Source: an uncultured Oscillospiraceae bacterium
GTDB lineage: Bacteria > Bacillota > Clostridia > Oscillospirales > Oscillospiraceae
NCBI GenBank assembly: GCA_958426425.1
Contig: CATZYY010000048.1
Span: forward strand, 1-14,333
Direction of reading: 5' to 3'
Length of the DNA: 14,333 nt
Below are positions 7,432 to 14,132 of the stretch, piece by piece. Positions within the stretch are counted from its first letter, which is position 1. Each line of letters opens with the position of its first letter. Both the position numbers and the translations under genes were made by a program. The notes under the pieces are model-generated. The model was not told the origin of the DNA, ran no database searches, and saw nothing but the letters and a program-made list of their open reading frames with translations.

Positions 7432-8702
7432 ACGCCCAGCTTTTCCAGAGCGGCCATTTTCAGGCACACGCACAGCACCGCGATGGCCTGCTCCAGCTCC
7501 TCCACAGGAGGCAGAGAGGGGGCGATGCGGATGTTGCTGTCCTGAGGGTCCTTGCCGTAGGGGAAGGTGGCGCCGGCTCCGGTCATGGTGACGCCCGCCT
7601 CCTTGCACAGGGCCAGGGTCCGCTTGGCAGTGCCGGGCATGGCGTTCAGGGAGACGAAGTAGCCGCCCTTGGGCCGCCGCCAGGAGGCAATGTTCAGAGG
7701 CGCGATCTCCCGGTCCAGGGCGTCCACCACGCAGCGGAACTTGGGACCCATAATGGCAGCGTGCTTCTTCATCAGCTCCAGGGTGTGGGCCTTGTCCTTG
7801 AGGTAGAGCACATGGCGCTGCTGGTTCACCTTGTCGAAGCTGATGACCTGGACGGTGAGGAGCTTCTCCATATAGGCCATGTTGGCCTCGGAGCAGGCAA
7901 AGCAAGAGATGCCGGCGCCGGGCAGGGTGACCTTGGAGGTGGAGGCGAACTCAAAGACCATGTCGGCGTTGCCGTACTTGGCGCACTCGGAGAGGATGTC
8001 CGGGAAGGGCACGTAGTCCCCCTCGAACTCGTGGATGCAGTAGGCGTTGTCCCACATCAGCAGAAAGTCCGGCGCGGCGGGCTTCATGGAGGCGATGCGG
8101 CGGATGGTCTCGGCGGAGTAGATGATGCCGTCGGGGTTGGAGTACTTGGGCACGTTCCACATACCCTTCACCGCGGGGTCCGCGATGTATTTCTCCACCA
8201 CATCCATGTCGGGGCCCTCGTCAGTCATGGGGACGGTGATGAGCTCGAAGCCGAAGGACTCGGTCACCTTGAAGTGGCGGTCATAGCCGGGAGAGGGGCA
8301 CAGCCACTTCACCACCGGCTCCTTGCACCAGGGGCGCTCGCTGTGGAGCAAACCGTGGGTATAGGCCTTGGAGACGGTGTCGTACATCAGCTGGAGGCTG
8401 GCGTTGCCGCCCACAAAGACCTGCTCCGGACGGCAAGCCAAAATCTCGGCGAACAGCCGCTTGGCAGCGGGCAGGCCGGAAAGCTCGCCGTAGTTGCGCA
8501 CGTCCACACCGTCGGACACGTAGTCCTCAGGCTTTTGCATCAACTGGAAAATGTCGCTGACCAGGTCCAGCTGGGCCTTGCCGGGCTTGCCCCGGGCCAT
8601 GTTCAGCTTCAGGCCCCGGGCTTTCAGATCCTGGTACTCCTTGGTCAGGCGGGCGTACTCCTCCTTCCGCTCCTGGACGGTCATCTGGGGATAAGCGGTC
8701 AT
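7428..8702 (-). CDS. Aminotransferase class I-like, aspartate aminotransferase type Ic (PLP enzyme)
   Basis: This is a pyridoxal-phosphate aminotransferase of the subgroup related to the Corynebacterium-type aspartate aminotransferase; aspartate is the likely amino donor but the substrate is not proven. With the start chosen it is 424 residues. Cofactor and substrate residues are visible: phosphate binding GGNASLQLM near 98, WDNAYCIHEF with D218 for the pyridine nitrogen, the Schiff-base lysine K257 in STSKVTLPGAG, and the carboxylate-binding arginine R392 in SNIRIAPS. NVPKYSNPDG replaces the common NPHNPTG, as in this subgroup. ATG 8702 is preferred over ATG 8711 because GGAAAGGA (8718-8711) ends 8 bases before the former but runs into the latter. 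The stop overlaps the radical SAM start by 4 bases, making a two-gene operon. Confidence 0.93.
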   Translation of the reverse strand: MTAYPQMTVQERKEEYARLTKEYQDLKARGLKLNMARGKPGKAQLDLVSDIFQLMQKPEDYVSDGVDVRNYGELSGLPAAKRLFAEILACRPEQVFVGGNASLQLMYDTVSKAYTHGLLHSERPWCKEPVVKWLCPSPGYDRHFKVTESFGFELITVPMTDEGPDMDVVEKYIADPAVKGMWNVPKYSNPDGIIYSAETIRRIASMKPAAPDFLLMWDNAYCIHEFEGDYVPFPDILSECAKYGNADMVFEFASTSKVTLPGAGISCFACSEANMAYMEKLLTVQVISFDKVNQQRHVLYLKDKAHTLELMKKHAAIMGPKFRCVVDALDREIAPLNIASWRRPKGGYFVSLNAMPGTAKRTLALCKEAGVTMTGAGATFPYGKDPQDSNIRIAPSLPPVEELEQAIAVLCVCLKMAALEKLGV

Positions 8703-8744
8703 ATGGATCATCCTTTCCGTATTGTTTTATATAAATATCAATTC

Positions 8745-8773
8745 AGTATACCGGCTTTTCCTGAAACTTGCAA
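8745..8773 (-). promoter_or_regulatory. Promoter of the aminotransferase-radical SAM operon
   Basis: On the minus strand, TTGCAA (8773-8768), a 17-base spacer and TATACT (8750-8745) form a good sigma-A-type promoter, with the -10 at 5 of 6 consensus bases. The expected transcript start is near 8738, giving a leader of about 35 bases before ATG 8702. Confidence 0.65.
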
Positions 8774-8810
8774 GGTCTATTTTCGCCAAAAGTGACCCAG
8801 ATATGCCGAC

Positions 8811-8838
8811 GCCCCCCGCCGGAGACCCGGCGGGGGGC
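8811..8838 (-). terminator. GC hairpin after the cysteine-rich gene
   Basis: A perfect 12-bp stem, GCCCCCCGCCGG (8811-8822) and its complement (8827-8838), with an AGAC loop lies 12 bases beyond the leftward stop at 8851. No T run follows on either strand, so it may be a weak terminator or mainly protect the mRNA 3' end. Confidence 0.55.
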
Positions 8839-8850
8839 ATTGACCGCTTC

Positions 8851-9285
8851 TCAGCAGCGGCAGCAGCAGCCTGCGCCGCCGTCGGAGCAGGCGATGGTGG
8901 TGTCTCCGGTGGAGATGCTCACACCGTAGCACACCGGGATGGACACACAGACCTGCTGGGTCAGCGTCACGGTGCAGTAAGTTCTGTCGGAACTGGTAAC
9001 GCAGGTGACGTTGGGGCTTCCCTGGCAGGTAACCGTGGGCGTGCCCAGGGTAGCGGTGGGAGACAGCACCACCGGGGCGGAGACATCTACGCACTGAGTA
9101 CTGACCTTATTGCAGCCGCTGACAGGGCAGGAGGTCTCCTCCCCCTGACAGGACCGGATGGCCTCATGTTCGTATACCTCATTGATTCGCAAAGCAAATC
9201 CCTCGTTTCCTTGAAACTGCGCTCCGGCGGGGCTCAGCGGGCCGCCCAAAGATGGCCGCGGCCTCTCACCGGGCGTGCAGTCCAT
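8851..9285 (-). CDS. Small cysteine-rich protein, unknown function
   Basis: I do not recognise a named family. From ATG 9285 the protein has 144 residues; ATG is preceded by GGTGGAG with 8-base spacing. A TTG at 9192 with GAGGGA 6 bases upstream would give 113 residues starting RINEVYEHEAIRSC and would drop a Pro/Gly-rich N-terminus that looks unlike a folded domain. I list the longer form but the start is open. The 113-residue core has 14 cysteines and a Thr/Val-rich, probably beta-strand middle, with a twofold feel in VTCQGSPNVTC and the TVTLTQQVCVSIPVCYG segment. It ends in CCCRC. There is no signal peptide or membrane segment. Thr/Val-rich, Cys-rich small proteins of this kind suggest a spore coat or a metal- or disulfide-bonded structural role, but that is a guess. 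It is apparently transcribed alone. Confidence 0.7.
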   Translation of the reverse strand: MDCTPGERPRPSLGGPLSPAGAQFQGNEGFALRINEVYEHEAIRSCQGEETSCPVSGCNKVSTQCVDVSAPVVLSPTATLGTPTVTCQGSPNVTCVTSSDRTYCTVTLTQQVCVSIPVCYGVSISTGDTTIACSDGGAGCCCRC

Positions 9286-9387
9286 TCTATGCGCTCCACC
9301 GCTGTTCCGCCCCTACGAAACGATGTCCAAAAGATTTGAGGTTCCCTGATTCTTTTTTGCAAGAGGCCTTTCCTTTCTTAAAATCCA

Positions 9388-9396
9388 TGTTATAAT
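9388..9396 (+). promoter_or_regulatory. Extended -10 promoter of the MATE gene
   Basis: TGTTATAAT (9388-9396) is a perfect TGnTATAAT extended -10. No good -35 is present 16-18 bases upstream (CTTTCC or TTTCCT), as is common for extended -10 promoters. Expected transcription starts near 9403, about 37 bases before the ATG at 9440. Confidence 0.7.
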
Positions 9397-9416
9397 TTTG
9401 TTAAGAATTACGTAAA
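9389..9416 (-). promoter_or_regulatory. Possible divergent promoter for the cysteine-rich gene
   Basis: On the minus strand TTTACG (9416-9411), a 16-base spacer and TATAAC (9394-9389) form a plausible but imperfect promoter. Its -10 overlaps that of the MATE gene on the other strand, so the two could compete. The leader would be about 97 bases to ATG 9285. Confidence 0.3.
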
Positions 9417-9439
9417 CACAGGAAAGGCGGCGATTGCCC

Positions 9440-10804
9440 ATGGAGGACCTGCAGGAGCAAAAATTTCACCACTTGACCGAGGACCCGGTCAGCAAGCTGA
9501 TCTGCCGGCTGGCGCTGCCCTGCATCATCAGTATGCTGGTCACCTCCTTTTACAACATGGCGGACACCTTCTTTGTGGGCATGCTGAAAAGCAATCCCGC
9601 CACCGGCGCCGTAGGCGTTGTGTTTTCCCTCATGGCCATCATCCAGGCGGTGGGCTTCTTCTTCGGCCACGGCAGCGGCAACTTTATCTCCCGGGAACTG
9701 GGCAAGCATCATACGGAGGAGGCCTCCAACATGGCCGCCACCGGATTCTTCTCTGCCCTGGCCACAGGCCTGGTCATCTGCGTCCTTGGGCAGATCTTTC
9801 TGACGCCCCTTGCCAACTTCCTGGGCTCCACCCCCACCATCCTGCCCTACGCCCGGGAATACATGCGGGTAATCCTCCTGGGCGCCCCCTGGATGACCGC
9901 CTCGTTGGTGCTGAACAATCAGCTGCGGTTTCAGGGCAGCGCCGTATACGGTATGGTGGGCATCGTCAGCGGCGCGGTCATCAACATCGGATTGGACCCC
10001 CTGCTGATCTTCGTGTTTGACATGGGCATTGCCGGGGCCGCCTGGGCCACCATCTTCAGTCAGTTTGTCAGTTTCTGCCTGCTGCTGATCGGATGCACCC
10101 GGGGCGGTAACCTGCACATCCACATCTCCCGGGTCCAGCTCAAGGGCAGCTATTACATCATGATTATCAAAGGAGGCCTCCCCTCCCTGGCCCGGCAGGG
10201 CCTTGCCAGTGTGGCCACCATCTGCCTCAACTGGGCCGCCCGGTCCCACGGGGACGCCGTCATTGCCGCCATGGGCGTGGTCCAGCGGATCATGAACTTC
10301 GGCGCCTCCGCCATGATCGGCTTTGGACAGGGGTTCCAGCCGGTGTGCGGCTTCAACTACGGCGCCAAACTCTATCACCGCGTGCTGGAGGGATTCCGCT
10401 TCTGCTTCCGCAGTTCCACCGTTTTCCTTTTGTGCATGGGCATCCTGGGCTTTGCCTTTGCCCCCCAAATTGTGGCGGTGTTCCGGGACGATCCGGAGGT
10501 CGTCGCCTGCGGCGCCGCCGCGCTGCGGTTCCAGTGTGTCACCTTCTGCTTCCAGGGCTGGGTGGTCATGAGCAATATGATGCTCCAGACCATCGGCCGC
10601 ACCGGCCCTGCCACCTTCATCGCCATGGCCCGGCAGGGCATCTTCTTCATCCCTCTGGTGGCTATTCTCTCCCTGACTCTGGGGGTCCTGGGCATTCAGA
10701 TGACCCAGGCTGTCTCCGACCTGTCTACCCTTGCCTGCGCCATTCCGCTGCAGAGAAAGGTTTTGAAGGAACTGGCAGCCGCGCCGGAGGCGATCTCCGC
10801 CTGA
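9440..10804 (+). CDS. MATE family efflux transporter (MepA-like)
   Basis: This is a predicted cation-coupled multidrug exporter of 454 residues with about twelve membrane segments, the typical MATE size. The N-terminus (EDPVSKLICRLALPCIISMLVTSFYNMADTFFVG, residues ~15-48) is the family's first-helix signature. A second MATE half begins around residue 235, with GLPSLARQGLASV and, further on, ASAMIGFGQGFQPVCGFNYGA. The substrate is unknown. I chose ATG 9440; a TTG at 9434 two codons upstream is also possible and sits better behind AGGAAAGGCGG, but changes only two residues. It has its own promoter and a strong terminator, so it is monocistronic. Confidence 0.95.
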   Translation: MEDLQEQKFHHLTEDPVSKLICRLALPCIISMLVTSFYNMADTFFVGMLKSNPATGAVGVVFSLMAIIQAVGFFFGHGSGNFISRELGKHHTEEASNMAATGFFSALATGLVICVLGQIFLTPLANFLGSTPTILPYAREYMRVILLGAPWMTASLVLNNQLRFQGSAVYGMVGIVSGAVINIGLDPLLIFVFDMGIAGAAWATIFSQFVSFCLLLIGCTRGGNLHIHISRVQLKGSYYIMIIKGGLPSLARQGLASVATICLNWAARSHGDAVIAAMGVVQRIMNFGASAMIGFGQGFQPVCGFNYGAKLYHRVLEGFRFCFRSSTVFLLCMGILGFAFAPQIVAVFRDDPEVVACGAAALRFQCVTFCFQGWVVMSNMMLQTIGRTGPATFIAMARQGIFFIPLVAILSLTLGVLGIQMTQAVSDLSTLACAIPLQRKVLKELAAAPEAISA

Positions 10805-10837
10805 CAGGCCATATCTCGGTTTTCCATAAATTGCGTG

Positions 10838-10870
10838 AAAAGAGCGCCGCCCATGGGGCGGCGCTCTTTT
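10838..10870. terminator. Bidirectional terminator between the MATE and PfkB genes
   Basis: A perfect 15-bp inverted repeat, AAAAGAGCGCCGCCC (10838-10852) and its complement (10856-10870), has an ATG loop and A4/T4 ends. It lies 33 bases after the MATE stop and 15 bases beyond the leftward kinase stop, so it serves both convergent transcripts. Confidence 0.9.
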
Positions 10871-10885
10871 GTCGGTTTCTCCCGA

Positions 10886-11761
10886 TCAGAAAAACTCCTT
10901 GATATAGGCCTCCACATCCGCCCGGGTACCCTGGAAGGGACCCGGCGTCTCCATCTTCAGGGAGACCAGGGCCGTGGCGGTCCGCAGGGCGGTGGGGATG
11001 TCTGCGGTGAGCCGCTCGTTGATGTACCCGGCAAAGGTGGTGTCGCCCCGCCCGGTGCGGCCGGAGAGGTTCCGGGCCTTGATGGGACAGGTGTAGATCT
11101 CCTTGCCGTCGTAGACCAGCACCTCGGAGTTGTGGGTGATGAGCACCTCCTTGGCGCCCCAGCCGTAGAGGACCTTTGCGGCCTCGGCCCGGTCGGTGAG
11201 CCCCGTCAGGATCTCTGCCTCGGCGGCGTCGGTCTTCAGGAAACGGACGTAGGGCAGCATCTCCTTCTTCTCCGCCCAGTCGTGGTAGACCATGCCGCCG
11301 TTTTCCACCCAGCGCAGCATGCACTGGACGTCGATGGCCACCATGGCGTGCTGGGCGGCGAAGGGGATCATCTCGTTGGGGATGTCTCCGCCCACCAGGC
11401 CCGCCAAATGCCAGATGGCGGCGTCGATGGCGGGTACCTCATCGGTGCGGTAGGGGTCGATGACGCTGCTGACCGTGGAGGTGCGGCGCTCCCGGTCCGC
11501 GGTGTGGTAGACGTTCTTGGTGACGAAAGAGGTCTTGCTGACCAGGGGATAGACCGTGGCGTTGGGGGCCTTTGCAAAGGCCTCCTTCAAATCCACCCCC
11601 GCCTCCGCCTTGGGCAGCACGGCGATCTTGTGACCGATGTTGGCGGCGGCATAGCCGGAATAATACACGGCGCCGCCAATGGCCTGAACCACCGTCCCGT
11701 CGTAGTCCACGTTGGTATCCCGGGCCACCTCTCCGATAATCAGGGAATCAAACTGGCTCAT
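10886..11761 (-). CDS. PfkB-family carbohydrate kinase, substrate unknown
   Basis: This is a ribokinase-fold ATP-dependent sugar kinase of 291 residues. N-terminal substrate-side glycines are seen in QAIGGAVYYSG (G29-G30), where the common GGAxxN has no asparagine. A middle motif, LKTDAAEAEILTG (175-187), corresponds to the family's KxNxxE region with Asp for Asn. The C-terminal signature is GRTGRGDTTFAGY (234-246). The catalytic base D240 is kept, but the usual DTxGAGD is changed to GRTGRGD. The ATG at 11761 has AAAGGAGAG upstream and overlaps the PHP gene stop by 4 bases, so the kinase is third and last in the lacI-PHP-kinase operon. The substrate cannot be named from sequence; context points to a sugar or sugar phosphate feeding into pentose metabolism. 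Confidence 0.9.
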   Translation of the reverse strand: MSQFDSLIIGEVARDTNVDYDGTVVQAIGGAVYYSGYAAANIGHKIAVLPKAEAGVDLKEAFAKAPNATVYPLVSKTSFVTKNVYHTADRERRTSTVSSVIDPYRTDEVPAIDAAIWHLAGLVGGDIPNEMIPFAAQHAMVAIDVQCMLRWVENGGMVYHDWAEKKEMLPYVRFLKTDAAEAEILTGLTDRAEAAKVLYGWGAKEVLITHNSEVLVYDGKEIYTCPIKARNLSGRTGRGDTTFAGYINERLTADIPTALRTATALVSLKMETPGPFQGTRADVEAYIKEFF

Positions 11762-12486
11762 TTCCCGCTCTCCTTTCTGATCTGCTCATCCGCCTCCACA
11801 AAGGACTGGAACTCCGGGCTCCACAGATGGAAGCGGCCGCTTTCAATCATGGCTTTATACTGATAGGAATCCTTGACCCGCTCCGGCAGAATCACAGCGG
11901 CCCGAGCCTCGTCGCCGGGACGGTGAGTGTCGGACCCGGCCAGGCGATAGTATTCCGGATGACGAAGGCACAGCTCCAGGGCATGGTCGTTGTTATTCTC
12001 ATGGCGGGGGTTGCCGTTGATAATCTCCGCCCCGTGGACCGCAGTCTCCTGGACCGGGGCGCTGCCCTTGCGGAAGGGGTGGGCGTGGATAATGAGGACC
12101 TGATCGTGGAACTTGTCGTAGAATTCCTGGGCGCTCATGCAGCACATGTAGGGGTTGGACCGCAGCCACTGCTCGTCGATGCCGTAAACCAGGTAGTCGT
12201 TGTCATTTTCCGGGAACCGCAGTTCCGCCCCTAAAATCACATCCAGCCCCACTTCATCGCCGTGGGCCTTGGAGGCGTGGTAGCCGGAGAGGTAGTGGTC
12301 CATCACATGGTCCCAGTTGTGGTCCGTATCGATACGGGACAGGTACTCCGGGTGCAGGTGATCCGTGACCACCAGGCCGGTAAAGCCGTTGCGCACATAG
12401 CGGTCCACTACATCGGCTGCGGGCAGGTGTCCGCAGCGGCTGGTCTCCGCCGTGTGGGTATGGGGATCGTACAGATATCCGTTCAT
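11758..12486 (-). CDS. PHP-domain metal-dependent phosphoesterase
   Basis: This is a predicted metal-dependent phosphohydrolase of the PHP superfamily (histidinol-phosphatase-like fold), 242 residues. The expected metal ligands are all visible: DPHTHTAE (H9, H11), H20, TDHLH (D42, H43), GAELRF (E88), HAHPF (H134, H136) and GSDTHRP (D186, H188). The substrate is unknown. I chose ATG 12486 because AGAAGGAAG lies 10 bases upstream and the protein then begins MNGYLYDPHTHT, putting the first metal motif at the very N-terminus as usual. An in-frame ATG at 12519 lacks a ribosome site. It lies 54 bases downstream of the LacI-type regulator and overlaps the kinase by ATGA. A phosphatase and a kinase in one operon suggest work on the same group of sugar phosphates (inference). 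Confidence 0.9.
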   Translation of the reverse strand: MNGYLYDPHTHTAETSRCGHLPAADVVDRYVRNGFTGLVVTDHLHPEYLSRIDTDHNWDHVMDHYLSGYHASKAHGDEVGLDVILGAELRFPENDNDYLVYGIDEQWLRSNPYMCCMSAQEFYDKFHDQVLIIHAHPFRKGSAPVQETAVHGAEIINGNPRHENNNDHALELCLRHPEYYRLAGSDTHRPGDEARAAVILPERVKDSYQYKAMIESGRFHLWSPEFQSFVEADEQIRKESGK

Positions 12487-12540
12487 TTCAATACCGCTTC
12501 CTTCTATCTGAATTTCCATACGTTAGTTTGCCGCACTCCG

Positions 12541-13545
12541 TCAGCGCAGGCTGGCGCAGGTCTCCCGCTTCACCAGGGCCGGCATAAGAATCTGGTGGGC
12601 ATAGCCCTGGGTACCGTTTTCAATCCGGTCCCGCAGCATCTCCACCGCCTGGACCGCCATGGCCCGCTTGGGCTGCTCAATGGTGGTCAACTCGATCCGG
12701 GGCAGACCCGTGGAGGGAATATCATCAAAGCCAATGAGGCTCAGCCGGTCCGGAATCCGAATTCCCAGCTCATCCGCCGCCTTCAAAATACCCAGGGCGT
12801 TGGAGTCTGTGGAGGCGAAAATGGCGGAGTAGTCGATGGGGCGGGAGAACAGGTCCTTTGCCATCTGATAGCCGTTTTCAATGGAGGAGCGGGAATACTC
12901 ACTGTTGTAAAAGCGCTGCTTCAGCCCCAGCTCCTGGCAGGCCCGCATATACCCCTCCGCCCGCAACTGATGAGTGGTGGTGTGGCGGCGGCCAAAGTAC
13001 AAAATATCCCGATGGCCCAGATCCCAGAGGTACCGGGTGCCGATGTAGGTGCCCCAGCTGTTGTCCGCGGCCACGTAGCTCTGGGGCTGATCCCGGAGAT
13101 TTTCACCCAAAAACACCGTAGGCACCTGACTGGTGTAAGCCTGGATGTTCTCGTAGGTCTTGGGGCTCTGGGGGACGATCAAAATACCGTCCACCTGACG
13201 GCCCAGCAGCAGTTTCACCACTGTCTTCTCCTGCCGCAGGTCCGGTCCGGAATTGCACAGCATGATGTTATACCCGTGAGACCGGGCGCTCATCTCGGCG
13301 TAATAGGCCAGCTGGGACATGAATTCATTGTCGATGGCAGGCACCACCAGGCCGATCAGATCCGTTTTCTTCATGACCATGGACCTTGCCACATAATTGG
13401 TGGTGTACCCCATTTCGTCGCACAGCTTGATAATTCGCTCCCGGGTGGCACCGCTGATCTGGGGGCTGCCGGACAGGGCCCGGGACACCGTGGCATAAGA
13501 GACGCCGGCCGCCTTTGCTACATCTTTCAGCGTTACGTTCTTCAT
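12541..13545 (-). CDS. LacI-family transcriptional regulator
   Basis: This is a sugar-responsive DNA-binding repressor of 334 residues, full length for the family. The N-terminal helix-turn-helix is NVTLKDVAKAAGVSYATVSRAL (3-24) followed by the hinge NYVARSM near 50. Residues 17-18, which set operator specificity in this family, are Tyr-Ala. The periplasmic-binding-like effector domain runs from about 61 (DLIGLVVP) to the end, with VDGILIVPQ, the VPTVFLGEN stretch, ILYFGRR and LIGFDDIPSTGLPRIELTTIEQP. The ATG at 13545 has AGAGGT 9 bases upstream. It is first in the operon with the PHP and kinase genes. Two identical LacI-type operators lie in its upstream region, so it likely represses its own operon and may control the divergent transketolase. 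Confidence 0.95.
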   Translation of the reverse strand: MKNVTLKDVAKAAGVSYATVSRALSGSPQISGATRERIIKLCDEMGYTTNYVARSMVMKKTDLIGLVVPAIDNEFMSQLAYYAEMSARSHGYNIMLCNSGPDLRQEKTVVKLLLGRQVDGILIVPQSPKTYENIQAYTSQVPTVFLGENLRDQPQSYVAADNSWGTYIGTRYLWDLGHRDILYFGRRHTTTHQLRAEGYMRACQELGLKQRFYNSEYSRSSIENGYQMAKDLFSRPIDYSAIFASTDSNALGILKAADELGIRIPDRLSLIGFDDIPSTGLPRIELTTIEQPKRAMAVQAVEMLRDRIENGTQGYAHQILMPALVKRETCASLR

Positions 13546-13597
13546 GGCGCATCGACCTCTTTTCTGTGTCTTTTATCCCGCTGAGAAGCTCAATATT

Positions 13598-13611
13598 CGC
13601 AAACGTTTCCG
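13598..13611. promoter_or_regulatory. LacI-type operator O1
   Basis: CGCAAACGTTTCCG is a near-palindrome around AAACGTTT, the form expected for a LacI-family operator. It lies 53 bases before the regulator ATG and about 45-60 bases downstream of the predicted transcription start, where a bound repressor would block elongation. The same 14 bases occur again at 13813. It also matches much of the CcpA cre consensus, so binding by CcpA is possible. Confidence 0.75.
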
Positions 13612-13628
13612 GTCAAGGGAAACAGACC

Positions 13629-13654
13629 GGCTCCCGGGGGCAGCCCCGGGAGCC
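13629..13654 (-). other. GC-rich hairpin at the start of the lacI-operon transcript
   Basis: A perfect 11-bp stem, GGCTCCCGGGG (13629-13639) and its complement (13644-13654), with a 4-base loop lies in an otherwise AT-rich region. From the predicted promoter it begins within about 5 bases of the 5' end of the mRNA. No T run follows, so it is more likely a 5' stabilising stem or block than a terminator. Confidence 0.5.
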
Positions 13655-13664
13655 TCCTATTTAA

Positions 13665-13693
13665 AGAATATCCGATATTTCAAACATTGTCAA
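13665..13693 (-). promoter_or_regulatory. Promoter of the lacI-PHP-kinase operon
   Basis: On the minus strand a perfect -35 TTGACA (13693-13688), a 17-base spacer and -10 TATTCT (13670-13665) are seen. Transcription should start near 13658, giving a leader of about 113 bases that contains the hairpin at 13629-13654 and operator O1. Confidence 0.7.
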
Positions 13694-13812
13694 TATGTTT
13701 TTGTGATTATTTTGCTGTAATTGTGCAAAATGTAACAGTTTTATTTTCTCCCGGCAAATATTCTTCGATGCGTCTAAAATGATAAATTCACGCCAAAAAC
13801 ACTACCAAAATA

Positions 13813-13826
13813 CGCAAACGTTTCCG
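13813..13826. promoter_or_regulatory. LacI-type operator O2
   Basis: This is an exact second copy of CGCAAACGTTTCCG, 215 bases from O1 centre to centre. It lies upstream of the lacI-operon promoter and about 84 bases before the transketolase -35. It could support looping with O1 or affect the transketolase promoter. Confidence 0.75.
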
Positions 13827-13909
13827 TTTTAGGCGTCAGAAGGTTTGATTCTCTTCCGCAGCTGCCTGAAAACACCGGGAAAAATCCCTTGTTAATTTTG
13901 AGATTGTCA

Positions 13910-13939
13910 TTGACGCAGCCTATAAAATTGCGGTAGAAT
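13910..13939 (+). promoter_or_regulatory. Promoter of the transketolase gene
   Basis: TTGACG (13910-13915), an 18-base spacer and TAGAAT (13934-13939) each match 5 of 6 sigma-A consensus bases. The predicted start near 13946 leaves a leader of about 258 bases, unusually long. A TATAAA at 13921 has no -35 at proper distance. Confidence 0.6.
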
Positions 13940-13945
13940 ACGAAT

Positions 13946-14132
13946 TGGGACAGGTGTATTGCGGTTTTCAATGCCCCACCTTTCCGGCATCCCGCTCCCC
14001 CTGCACCCTTCACAGGTAAACTGTGTTTTTAGGCTTGTGAGTGGGTGGATACGGTTTTGTGTGAACGTACACGTATCCAGCCGGACCATCTCTTTTCCCA
14101 TGCGCCGCCCTCTTCGCAAGGGGCGGACTTTT
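13946..14132 (+). promoter_or_regulatory. Structured transketolase leader, candidate riboswitch or attenuator
   Basis: The leader can fold as a three-way junction. P1 pairs TCCGGC (13983-13988) with GCCGGA (14080-14085). P2 pairs CACCC and TCAC (14004-14013) with GTGA and GGGTG (14037-14047). P3 pairs GATACG (14048-14053) with CGTATC (14072-14077). About 19 bases later comes a terminator-like hairpin. This resembles an aptamer plus expression platform, or a small RNA with its own terminator. It lacks the conserved TPP-riboswitch segments. The fold was paired by eye, and no known RNA family was recognised. Confidence 0.4.
14105..14132 (+). terminator. Intrinsic terminator inside the transketolase leader
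   Basis: CCGCCC (14105-14110) pairs with GGGCGG (14121-14126) and, after a bulged T, CTT pairs with AAG around a CGC loop. ACTTTT follows (T run 14129-14132). It lies about 70 bases before the transketolase ATG, so it would stop a transcript from the promoter at 13910-13939 unless read through. Confidence 0.55.

Noticed and set aside
7432..7905. N-terminal extension of the radical SAM frame
   Set aside because: This stretch is an alternate frame of the aminotransferase gene; the real start is the ATG at 7431 overlapping the aminotransferase stop.
8722..9339. Plus-strand open frame of 205 codons opposite the cysteine-rich gene
   Set aside because: Gly/Ala/His-rich translation, no ribosome site, and it crosses the aminotransferase promoter and a hairpin; the minus-strand reading has better gene signals.
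13325..13552. Alternative ATG at 13552 near the LacI start
   Set aside because: It is in another frame and gives no recognisable domain; ATG 13545 gives a perfect LacI N-terminus.
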